A stretch of 24,383 nucleotides of DNA from JAAYZM01 sp964510785 (lineage in GTDB: Bacteria; Actinomycetota; Actinomycetes; Actinomycetales; Cellulomonadaceae): assembly GCA_964510785.1 (NCBI GenBank), contig CAZECM010000046.1, positions 1 through 24,383 on the forward strand. Direction: 5' to 3'. The notes beneath the pieces are model-generated. The model was given only the letters and a program-made list of their open reading frames with translations, was not told the origin of the DNA and ran no database searches. Positions within the stretch are counted from its first letter, which is position 1; each line of letters begins with the position of its first letter. Positions 1-6,707 of this stretch are shown one piece after another. The translations under genes were made by a program, and so were the position numbers.

Positions 1-617
1 GTGCCGACGCACGTGTCGGGGTAGGCCCGCAGCACGCCGTCGACCTCGCGCGTCATGACGACGCGGGCGAGGTACTCGATGTTGACCTGGTGCACGATGC
101 CGGTGCCGGGCGGGACGACCTTGAAGTCGTCGAACGCCGTCTGGCCCCAGCGCAGGAACTGGTAGCGCTCGTGGTTGCGCTCGTACTCGATCTCGACGTT
201 GCGGGCGAAGGCGTTGCGCGTGCCGGCGACGTCGATCTGCACGGAGTGGTCGATGACGAGCTCGGCGGGCGCGAGCGGGTTGATCTGGCTCGGGTTCCCC
301 CCGAGCTTGGCCACGGCCTCACGCATCGTGGCGAGGTCGACGACGCACGGCACGCCCGTGAAGTCCTGCATGATGACGCGCCCGGGGGTGAACTGGATCT
401 CCGTGCTCGGCTGCGCGTCCGGGTCCCACGCGGCGATCGCCCGCACGTGGTCGGCGGTGATGTTCGCGCCGTCCTCGGTGCGCAGGAGGTTCTCGGCGAG
501 CACCTTGAGGCTGAACGGGAGCCGCTCGGTGCCCGGGACCGCAGCGAGGCGGAAGACCTCGTACGAGTCCGACCCGACCTCCAGGGTCCCCTTCGACCCA
601 AAGCTGTCCACACTCAT
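1..617 (-). CDS. acnA: Aconitate hydratase, N-terminal part (gene runs off the left edge)
   Basis: The translated product begins MSVDSFGSKGTLEVGSDSYE and continues with segments typical of the AcnA/IRP-type aconitase N-terminus: LPFSLKVLAENLLR (about residues 37-50), GRVIMQDFTGVPCVVDLA (about 79-96) and ELVIDHSVQIDVAG. The enzyme isomerises citrate to isocitrate in the TCA cycle in the cytosol and carries a [4Fe-4S] cluster. The cluster cysteines lie beyond this fragment and cannot be checked. About 205 of an expected 900 or so residues are present; the cut is the window edge, not a truncation. The ATG start at 617 is supported by an AAGGAG ribosome-binding site (624-629) six bases upstream. 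An 18-bp perfect palindrome lies just upstream and may be an operator. The preceding co-directional gene is the E2 acyltransferase, separated by a hairpin. Confidence 0.95.
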   Translation of the reverse strand, partial: MSVDSFGSKGTLEVGSDSYEVFRLAAVPGTERLPFSLKVLAENLLRTEDGANITADHVRAIAAWDPDAQPSTEIQFTPGRVIMQDFTGVPCVVDLATMREAVAKLGGNPSQINPLAPAELVIDHSVQIDVAGTRNAFARNVEIEYERNHERYQFLRWGQTAFDDFKVVPPGTGIVHQVNIEYLARVVMTREVDGVLRAYPDTCVG

Positions 618-647
618 CGCCCGCTCCTTCGATCTTGCCCAGCAATT

Positions 648-665
648 TATCTTGATATCAAGATA
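648..665. promoter_or_regulatory. Perfect 18-bp palindrome in the acnA leader (candidate operator)
   Basis: TATCTTGATATCAAGATA is a perfect dyad. It is AT-rich in a GC-rich setting and ends 31 bases from the acnA start codon. A possible -10 element, TAGGAT, lies on the minus strand at 672-667, so transcription starting about seven bases downstream would begin inside the palindrome. That is a classic position for a repressor. No clear -35 is visible. Which regulator family binds it is not shown by the sequence. Confidence 0.7.
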
Positions 666-715
666 CATCCTACCCTGCCGGGGTCTCCACCGGGGCCGGA
701 CGCGTCCTCGCGCAA

Positions 716-751
716 CGACGTCGCCGCCACCGTGAGGTGACGGCGACGTCG
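716..751 (-). terminator. Hairpin after the E2 gene (likely terminator)
   Basis: Positions 716-731 pair with 736-751 in a 16-bp stem with one mismatch (727/740) and a four-base loop. It lies 47 bases downstream of the E2 stop codon and upstream of the acnA promoter region. It has no clear U-tract on the minus strand, as is common for actinobacterial terminators. It probably separates the dehydrogenase transcript from acnA. Confidence 0.55.
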
Positions 752-797
752 CAAAACGCCAATCCTAGTCGTACCCGGGCGTGCGGGTCCGGCCCGG

Positions 798-2105
798 CTA
801 CACGAGGGCGACGACGGGGTTCTCGATCGCGTGCTGGAACGCCGCGAGCCAGCGGGCCGCGAGCGCCCCGTCGATCGCCCGGTGGTCCACCGAGAGCGTG
901 CACCGCATGACCTTCGCCACGGTGAGCGCTCCGTCCACCACGACGGGTGAGTCGATCGCCGCCCCCACCGCGAGGATCGTGGCCTGCGGGGGGTTGATGA
1001 TGGCCGAGAACTCCCGCGTCCCGTACATGCCGAGGTTCGAGACCGTCGTGGACCCGCCCTCGAGCTCGTCCTGACGCAGGCGACCCTCGCGGGCGCGTAC
1101 CGCGAGGTCAGCGACGGTGGCGCTGACCTCGCTGACCGTGAGTCGGTCGACACCGCGCACCACGGGCGTGAGCAGGCCGCCGTCGGTCGCGACCGCGACG
1201 GCCACGTCGACGCCGCTGAAGCGCCGCATCCCACCGTCGGACCACGTGACGTTCGCCTCGGGCACCGCGCGGAACGCCGCCGCGACGGACTTGAGCACGA
1301 AGTCGTTGACCGAGAGCTTCGTTCGCGTGCCGTCCGCGTTGGCCTGGGCGCGCAGCGCGAGCAGCGCGTCCACGCGGCACTCGGCCACGAGGTAGAAGTG
1401 CGGCACGGTGCCCTTGGACTCCGTGAGCCGACGCGCGATCGCGCGCCGCATCGGAGTGTGGGGCACGAGCACCTCGCCCGCGGCGGCCAGGGGTGCGGGG
1501 GCCGACGGCGAGGGTGTGCCCGACGGCGCGGTCCTGTCCGACGGCGCAGCACCGACCGCCGGTGCGGCCGCGAGGTACCGCTCGACGTCGCGCCGCACGA
1601 TGCGCCCACCCGGGCCGGTGCCCTCGAGCACGTCCACGGCGATCCCGGCGTCGCTCGCGAGCTTGCGGGCGAGCGGGCTCGCGAAGATGCGCGAGCCCCC
1701 GGGTGCGGACCCGACAGCGGCGGCGGGCACGGTCGGGTCGGATCCCGTCGTCGGCCCGGGGTCCGCCGTCGTCGTCGGACCCGATCCCGACGTTGCGACC
1801 GGCACCGCGGCGGCGCCGTCCCCGCCGAGCAGCGCGTCGAGGTCGTAGGCCTCGTCGGCCGCGGAGAGCAGCAGCGCGACGGGCGCGCCGACCTGGACGA
1901 GCGCCCCGGCGGGCTCGAGGTACTTCGCGAGCACCCCGGCCTCCTCGGCGTTCATCTCGACGACGGCCTTCTCCGTCTCGATCTCGGCGAGCACGTCCCC
2001 GACGGCCACGGTCGAGCCCTCCGGGGCTACCCACGTGGCGATGACGGCCTCGGTCGCGTTCGCCATGACCTCGGGCAGGCGGATGATGGTCGCCACGTCA
2101 GCCAC
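798..2105 (-). CDS. 2-oxoacid dehydrogenase complex E2 (dihydrolipoamide acyltransferase)
   Basis: A 435-residue E2 with the full domain order. The lipoyl domain covers about residues 1-80, with the lipoyl lysine in EIETEKAVVEM (Lys46). An Ala/Pro/Thr-rich linker follows, then a peripheral-subunit-binding domain (about 140-178, IFASPLARKLASDAG ... GRIVRRDVERYL). A second flexible linker leads to the CoA acyltransferase domain (about 214-435), which carries the catalytic HxxxDG motif as HRAIDG (His408, Asp412). It transfers the acyl group from lipoamide to CoA. The GTG start at 2105 overlaps the stop of the upstream E1 gene by 8 bp, with an AAGGG motif just before it; a second in-frame GTG at 2096 (giving MATIIRLPEV) is an alternative. 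With a single lipoyl domain and a fused E1 partner this is probably not the main actinobacterial pyruvate dehydrogenase. The substrate is not evident. Confidence 0.9.
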   Translation of the reverse strand: MADVATIIRLPEVMANATEAVIATWVAPEGSTVAVGDVLAEIETEKAVVEMNAEEAGVLAKYLEPAGALVQVGAPVALLLSAADEAYDLDALLGGDGAAAVPVATSGSGPTTTADPGPTTGSDPTVPAAAVGSAPGGSRIFASPLARKLASDAGIAVDVLEGTGPGGRIVRRDVERYLAAAPAVGAAPSDRTAPSGTPSPSAPAPLAAAGEVLVPHTPMRRAIARRLTESKGTVPHFYLVAECRVDALLALRAQANADGTRTKLSVNDFVLKSVAAAFRAVPEANVTWSDGGMRRFSGVDVAVAVATDGGLLTPVVRGVDRLTVSEVSATVADLAVRAREGRLRQDELEGGSTTVSNLGMYGTREFSAIINPPQATILAVGAAIDSPVVVDGALTVAKVMRCTLSVDHRAIDGALAARWLAAFQHAIENPVVALV

Positions 2106-4281
2106 CGAACCCTTCGACGACGCGCTCGATGCCCGCGACGGTCTCCTCGGTCCGGGCGTGCGCTGCCCGTTCGAGCACCTTCGAGATGCTCGGGGACGCC
2201 TCGCCGCCGTGGACGCGCTGGACCGGCTGGTCGAGCCAGTCGAAGTAGCGGCGCTGGATCTCGTCCGCGAGCCAACCGCCGTACGAGGTGCCGATGGCAC
2301 CCTGCTCGACGATCAGCACGTTGTTCGTCTTGCGGACCGACTCGCCGATCGTGTCCCAGTCGATGCTGGCCCGGTCGAGCCAGCGCAGGTCCACGACCTC
2401 GGCGTCGACACCGGTCTGCTCGACGGCCTCGAGCGAGTGGGCCACCATCGAGAGGTAGGTGATGATCGTGAGGTCGTCGCCCTCGCGGCGGATCGCCGCC
2501 TTGCCGAACGGGATCTGGTAGTCGAGATCCTCGGCGGGCACCATGCCCGTGCTCGTGTACAGGTCGACGTGCTCGAGCACCACGACGGGGTCGTCGAGCG
2601 CGAGGGCGGCATTCATGAGGCCCACGTAGTCGAACGGCGTCGAGGGTGCCACGATGCGCAGTCCGGGCGACGTCGCGTAGATACCCGCCGGGTCCATCGA
2701 GTGCTGCGAGCCGTAGCCCGTGCCCGTCGCGACCTTCGAACGCAGCACGAACGGGACCTTCGAGTCCCCACCGAACATGTGGCGGGCCTTCGCGATCTGG
2801 TTGAACACCTGGTCGGCCGCGACCCACAGGAAGTCGGGGTACATGAACTCCACGACGGGCTTGAACCGCCCGTCGAGCGCCATCCCGCCGCCGAGGCCCG
2901 CGAACGCGTTCTCGCTGATGGGGGTGCCGAGCACACGGCCCGGGTAGGACTCGGTGAGGCCCTTCGTCGCGCCGTTGGTGCCGCCGGCGAGGCGGTGCAC
3001 GTCCTCGCCGAGGACGACGACGGACGGGTCCGTCGCCATCCGGCGGTCCATGACACCCGCGACGGCGTCGATGAAGCGCTTCTCGACGAGCTCGCCCGTG
3101 AACGTGGCTTCCTCCTCGGTGCGCGCGCCCTCGAGCTCGCTCAGGTCGCCGCGGACGCCGACGTCGACGAAGTCCGGGCTCGGCCACAGGTCGGGCTTGA
3201 TGCGGCGCGTGCCGGGCTTGCCGTCCGGGTCGTCCTCGACCATGAGCGCGGCGACCTCGGCCATCGCGTCGACGGCCTGCTTGCGCACGGCCGCAGCGGT
3301 GTCCTCGTCGATCAGGCCGCGCGCGATCATCTCCTTCGCGACGCGGTCGATCGGGTCGCGCGCCCGCCACGCGGCTTCCTCCTCCTTGCTGCGGTAGCCG
3401 AAGGCGCTGCCGGGGAACGGGCCGTTCTGGTGGAAGTAGCGGTAGACCTCGGCCTCGACGACGGCGGGGCCCTTGCCGGCACGCATGTGCTCGGTGGCCG
3501 CCTGCATCGTGAGGTAGACCGCGAGCGGGTCCATGCCGTCGACGCGCCACGAGGCGATGCCGAAACCGGGCCCACGGCCCGACAGCCGCGGCTCGCCCGT
3601 GACCTCCTCGACGTGCGTCGAGACGGCGTACAGGTTGTTCTCGATGAAGAAGCACAGCGGCAGGTCCCACGCCGCGGTGAGGTTCATCGACTCGAGCACC
3701 GAGCCGATGTTCGTGGCTCCGTCGCCGAAGTAGGTCACAGACACGTCCGTGGTGCCCGCGTGCTTCTGGGCCCACGCGTTGCCCGCGGCGAGCGGGACAC
3801 CGCCACCCACGATCGCGTTCGTGCCGAGGGCACCCGCCGCCATCCACTGCAGGTGCATCGAGCCGCCACGGCCGCGCCCGAAGCCCTCGGACAGGCCGAG
3901 GATCTCCGCGAGCGTGCGGCGCAGCACGTCGCGGATCTCACCGGTGACGAGGGCCCGCAGGTCGAGCGTGGGCGCGACGTAGGCGATGACCTTGGCGAGG
4001 AACTGGTGGTGGCCGCGGTGCGAGCCGTTGACGCCGTCGGACGGGCCGAGCGCCAGGACGGAGCCGACGGCGCCGCCCTCCTGCCCGATGCTCGAGTGCG
4101 CGGGGCCGTGCACGAGACCTTCGCGGGCGAGCTGGAGCACGAGCTCCTCGAAGGCGCGGATGAGATGGAGCTGGCCGAGCATCGTGGCCAGGAGGGTGGG
4201 GTCCGCAGCCGCCCAGTCCTCCGGCGTGCTGCTCACCTCCACCCAGGGGACCGAGGCCTGGAGCGGCGACACCTGCGGCAT
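2098..4281 (-). CDS. Fused E1 alpha/beta subunit of a thiamine-diphosphate 2-oxoacid dehydrogenase
   Basis: A 727-residue protein that joins both E1 subunits in one chain. The alpha-like half has the ThDP/Mg motif GDGATNIG (about residues 186-193), closing with ENN at about 214-216. The beta-like half (about 395-727) has VVVLGEDVHRLAGG (Glu about 426), ISENAFAGLGGGMAL (Glu about 457) and a transketolase-C-like end. It would decarboxylate a 2-oxoacid and load the acyl group onto the E2 lipoyl arm; the E2 gene follows with an 8-bp overlap. The ATG at 4281 is chosen because it follows AGGGAG at good spacing and the family-like sequence begins just after it; the upstream in-frame extension is low-complexity. 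Fused E1 chains are known in some bacteria, but substrate specificity cannot be read from sequence. Branched-chain, acetoin-like or other 2-oxoacids are all possible. Confidence 0.88.
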   Translation of the reverse strand: MPQVSPLQASVPWVEVSSTPEDWAAADPTLLATMLGQLHLIRAFEELVLQLAREGLVHGPAHSSIGQEGGAVGSVLALGPSDGVNGSHRGHHQFLAKVIAYVAPTLDLRALVTGEIRDVLRRTLAEILGLSEGFGRGRGGSMHLQWMAAGALGTNAIVGGGVPLAAGNAWAQKHAGTTDVSVTYFGDGATNIGSVLESMNLTAAWDLPLCFFIENNLYAVSTHVEEVTGEPRLSGRGPGFGIASWRVDGMDPLAVYLTMQAATEHMRAGKGPAVVEAEVYRYFHQNGPFPGSAFGYRSKEEEAAWRARDPIDRVAKEMIARGLIDEDTAAAVRKQAVDAMAEVAALMVEDDPDGKPGTRRIKPDLWPSPDFVDVGVRGDLSELEGARTEEEATFTGELVEKRFIDAVAGVMDRRMATDPSVVVLGEDVHRLAGGTNGATKGLTESYPGRVLGTPISENAFAGLGGGMALDGRFKPVVEFMYPDFLWVAADQVFNQIAKARHMFGGDSKVPFVLRSKVATGTGYGSQHSMDPAGIYATSPGLRIVAPSTPFDYVGLMNAALALDDPVVVLEHVDLYTSTGMVPAEDLDYQIPFGKAAIRREGDDLTIITYLSMVAHSLEAVEQTGVDAEVVDLRWLDRASIDWDTIGESVRKTNNVLIVEQGAIGTSYGGWLADEIQRRYFDWLDQPVQRVHGGEASPSISKVLERAAHARTEETVAGIERVVEGFGG

Positions 4282-4322
4282 GGACGGGTTCTCCCTTGAA
4301 CGACGAGGCCGAATTTCTTGTG

Positions 4323-4351
4323 AGTCTAGGCACCTTTGGATACGATCGCAA
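4323..4351 (-). promoter_or_regulatory. Promoter of the E1-E2 operon
   Basis: On the minus strand, TTGCGA (4351-4346) and TAGACT (4328-4323) are separated by exactly 17 bp, a good sigma70-type -35/-10 pair. The -10 ends 41 bases upstream of the E1 ATG. The spacer contains one copy of the TTGGATAC element (4336-4343), so a bound regulator would compete directly with RNA polymerase. Confidence 0.6.
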
Positions 4352-4397
4352 CGAGATGCCACAGATTTCTCAGTGAATGTGGCTTGGTTGTATCCAA
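4336..4397. promoter_or_regulatory. Paired inverted operator sites between the E1 and VOC genes
   Basis: TTGGATAC occurs at 4336-4343 on the plus strand, and its reverse complement GTATCCAA at 4390-4397. The ten-base versions, TTGGATACGA and (minus strand) TTGGATACAA, are each close to self-palindromic. Site centres are about 52 bp apart, close to five helical turns, so dimers on both could sit on the same DNA face and form a loop. The right site lies just before the AGGAGG ribosome-binding site of the VOC gene. The likely binder is the GntR/FCD protein encoded two genes to the right, but that is inference. Confidence 0.6.
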
Positions 4398-4410
4398 CTC
4401 AGGAGGATCA

Positions 4411-4941
4411 ATGTCGCTCCCCGGACTGCTCGGCACCGAGCACATCGGCTTCACCGTCCCCGACCTCGACGAGGCGCACCACTTCTTCGTCGACGTCCTG
4501 GGGTGCGAGCTCGTCTACTCCCTCGGCCCCTTCGTGCGCGAGGACGACTGGATGGCCGAGCGCCTCAACGTGCACCCGCGCGCCGTGATGCGCGAGCTGC
4601 GCTTCTACCGGTGCCGGACCGGCCCCAACTTCGAGGTGTTCCAGTACGAGACGCCCGAGCCCCCGGCACCCCAGCCCGCCAACAGCGACATCGGCGGGCA
4701 CCACCTCGCGTTCTACGTCGAGGACCTCGACGTGGCCCTCGCGTACCTGCGCGAGCACGGAGTGCGTATCCTCGGCGAACCGACGGCAAGCACCAGCCAC
4801 AGCGAGGGACAACGATGGGTCTACTTCCTCTCCCCCTGGGGCATGCAGTTCGAGCTCGTGAGCTACCCGCAGGGCAAGGCGTACGAGCGCTACCCCGGCA
4901 CGAGCACGAGGCTGTGGCACCCCGCCGATCCCACGGCGTGA
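4411..4941 (+). CDS. VOC-superfamily metalloprotein (glyoxalase/extradiol-dioxygenase fold)
   Basis: A 176-residue protein with the two beta-alpha-beta-beta-beta modules of the vicinal oxygen chelate fold. Candidate metal ligands are His11 (TEHIGF), Glu75 (NFEVFQY), His97 or His98 (GGHHLAFYV) and Glu148 (MQFELVSYP), the usual H-E-H-E pattern. The fold serves glyoxalases, epimerases, extradiol dioxygenases and fosfomycin-type resistance proteins, so the reaction is not decided by sequence. The ATG at 4411 follows AGGAGG (4401-4406) four bases upstream. An in-frame TTG at 4336 is rejected as the start because it would place operator DNA inside the gene. The gene is divergent from the E1-E2 operon and 16 bases upstream of the GntR gene, which suggests a role on the substrate or product of that dehydrogenase. 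Confidence 0.85.
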   Translation: MSLPGLLGTEHIGFTVPDLDEAHHFFVDVLGCELVYSLGPFVREDDWMAERLNVHPRAVMRELRFYRCRTGPNFEVFQYETPEPPAPQPANSDIGGHHLAFYVEDLDVALAYLREHGVRILGEPTASTSHSEGQRWVYFLSPWGMQFELVSYPQGKAYERYPGTSTRLWHPADPTA

Positions 4942-4957
4942 GCGACGGACCGGCCTC

Positions 4958-5611
4958 GTGAGCGTCGACCCGGGCCCCGCCTCGACTCGCATCGTCGATG
5001 GCCTGCGGCACCAGATCCTGCACGGCGAGCTCGCGCCCGGTTCCCGGATCCGCCAGGAGGAGCTCGCCCTGGAGTTCGGCGCGAGCCGGCTGCCCGTGCG
5101 CGACGCCCTGCGCCAGCTCGAGGCAGAAGGGCTCGTGCGGCTCGTCGCCAACACGGGCGCATGGGTACAGCGCCTCAGCCTCGCCGAGTGCACCGAGGTG
5201 TACCTCGTGCGCGAACGGCTCGAGCCCCTCTTGCTGCGCCTGTCCGCACCGCACCTGAGCAGCACCCAGCTCGACCGCCTCGCGGACCTCGCGAACCAGA
5301 TGCAGGACACCGACCTCGAGACGTTCCTGCGGCTCGACCGCGAGTTCCACCTGCTCTCGTTCAGCGCCGCCAAGACGCACATGCTGCACGACCTCGTGCT
5401 GCGGCTGTGGAACTCGACGCAGCACTACCGGCGGGCGTTCGCCGTGGTCGTGGGCGTGAACCGGACCTCCGCGACGCACGCCGAGCACCGCCTGCTCGTC
5501 GACGCGCTCGCGCGCGGTCAGCTCGCCGACGCCGAGGATCTCCTCACGGTGCACATCCGGCGCACGCGGCTCGAGCTCGCGCGCCACCCCGAGGTGTTCG
5601 ACACGGCGTAG
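4958..5611 (+). CDS. GntR-family transcriptional regulator, FCD (FadR-type) subgroup
   Basis: A 217-residue regulator. The N-terminal winged helix-turn-helix covers about residues 8-72 (IVDGLRHQILHGELAPGSRI, then EELALEFGASRLPVRDALRQLEAEGLV). A helical FCD effector domain covers about 80-210. Probable metal/ligand residues of FCD domains are present: Asp127 and His131 (LDREFHLLS), His177 (AEHRLL) and His199 (VHIRRT). Such proteins usually bind small carboxylates, which suits control of a 2-oxoacid dehydrogenase. The GTG start at 4958 lies 16 bases after the VOC stop; only a weak GACGGA motif precedes it, so translation may depend on the upstream gene. It probably acts on the paired TTGGATAC sites at 4336-4397. 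Its 3' end converges on the LacI gene with only 30 bases between. Confidence 0.9.
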   Translation: MSVDPGPASTRIVDGLRHQILHGELAPGSRIRQEELALEFGASRLPVRDALRQLEAEGLVRLVANTGAWVQRLSLAECTEVYLVRERLEPLLLRLSAPHLSSTQLDRLADLANQMQDTDLETFLRLDREFHLLSFSAAKTHMLHDLVLRLWNSTQHYRRAFAVVVGVNRTSATHAEHRLLVDALARGQLADAEDLLTVHIRRTRLELARHPEVFDTA

Positions 5612-5641
5612 CGCCACGCGCCGTTGCGCTCAAGGCTGCGG

Positions 5642-6664
5642 CTACGACCGTGGCGGCGAGGCCGGTGCGGTCGAGCCGCGGACGACGAGCTCGACGGGCA
5701 ACGTCGTCGTGGTCGTGCTCGCCACGCGCTGCGTCATCCACCGCAGCAGGATCCGTGCCGCCTCGGCCCCCACCTCGGCGTGCGGCACCCGGATCGTGGT
5801 CAGCGGCGGGGAGAGCTTGTCGACGAACGGCATGTCGTTGAAACCCACCACGGACACGTCCTCGGGGCAGCGCAGACCCCGTTCGCGCAGCGCGTCGATC
5901 GCGCCGACGGCGATCTGGTCGTTGCCCGCCAGGATGGCGGTCGGGCGGACCCGGTCGAACAGCTCCCGGGTCGCGTGCGCACCCTCCTCGACCGAGTACG
6001 TGCGGCACTCGACCACGAGGTCGGGCGACGTGTCGCACCCCGTCTCGGCAACCACCTGGCGGAACGTCCGCTGCCGGGACAGACCCGTCGAGAGCTCCCG
6101 CGGCCCGGACAGGTGCGCGATCGCGGTGTGCCCCATCGCGCGCAGGTGCGCGATGGCGAGCTCGATCCCGAGCTGGTCGTCACCCGTGACGGCGGGCAGC
6201 GGGACGCCGTCGGCACGCCGGTTGATGAGGACCATGGGCACGCCCTGCTCGTGCATCTCCCGGATCGCCTCGTCCTCGCGACGCGCGGACGCGATGAGCA
6301 GGCCGTCGACCTGGCGCGACTGCAGCACGGCGAGCGCCGTCCGTTCCCGCCCTGCGTCGTTGTCCGTGTCGGCGATGATCGACATGTAGCCGGCGCGGCT
6401 GAGCTCGACCTCGGCGCCCCGGACGATCGGCGGGAACAAGGGGTTCGACAGGTCGGGCACGATGATGCCGACCATGGTGGTGCGATTCGTCTTGAGCCCG
6501 CGTGCCATGGGGTTGGGCCGGTAGGCCAGCGCCTTGGCGGCCTGCTGCACCCGCCGCACGGTCGCGTCGCTCACGAGCGCCTGGGTCTCGGCGTTGAGGG
6601 CGCGAGACGCCGTCCCCGGATGGACCCCGGCGCGCTCCGCCACGTCCCTGAGCGTTACCCGCAC
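5642..6664 (-). CDS. LacI-family transcriptional regulator
   Basis: A 340-residue LacI/GalR repressor. The helix-turn-helix is at residues 3-26 (VTLRDVAERAGVHPGTASRALN), followed by the hinge-helix segment RRVQQAAKALAYRPNPMARGL. The periplasmic-binding-protein-like effector domain covers about 60-330 and includes VGIIVPDLSNPLFPPIVRGAE, ILAGNDQIAVGAIDALRERG and VSVVGFNDMPF. The GTG start at 6664 follows a GAAGGGGG motif. The gene lies 43 bases downstream of the aldehyde dehydrogenase gene on the same strand, so it may be co-transcribed with malic enzyme and the dehydrogenase. It may repress that unit through the TTGCGCAA palindrome at 9483-9490. LacI proteins usually sense sugars; the effector here is unknown. 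Confidence 0.93.
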   Translation of the reverse strand: MRVTLRDVAERAGVHPGTASRALNAETQALVSDATVRRVQQAAKALAYRPNPMARGLKTNRTTMVGIIVPDLSNPLFPPIVRGAEVELSRAGYMSIIADTDNDAGRERTALAVLQSRQVDGLLIASARREDEAIREMHEQGVPMVLINRRADGVPLPAVTGDDQLGIELAIAHLRAMGHTAIAHLSGPRELSTGLSRQRTFRQVVAETGCDTSPDLVVECRTYSVEEGAHATRELFDRVRPTAILAGNDQIAVGAIDALRERGLRCPEDVSVVGFNDMPFVDKLSPPLTTIRVPHAEVGAEAARILLRWMTQRVASTTTTTLPVELVVRGSTAPASPPRS

Positions 6665-6707
6665 CGTGCCCCCTTCGAGCCCTCACCGGTCCTGTTCACC
6701 CGTCGAC

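Noticed and set aside
2035..4299. A 754-codon open frame on the plus strand opposite the E1 gene
   Set aside because: Its composition (Arg/Asp/Val/Glu-rich, no domain) is that of an antisense shadow. The minus strand encodes a full E1 with catalytic motifs over the same bases.
4336..4410. TTG start extending the VOC protein by 25 residues
   Set aside because: The extension would begin exactly on the operator-like TTGGATAC and has no ribosome-binding site; the ATG at 4411 has AGGAGG.
5612..5641. A terminator between the convergent GntR and LacI genes
   Set aside because: Only 30 bases separate the stops and no stable inverted repeat is visible there.
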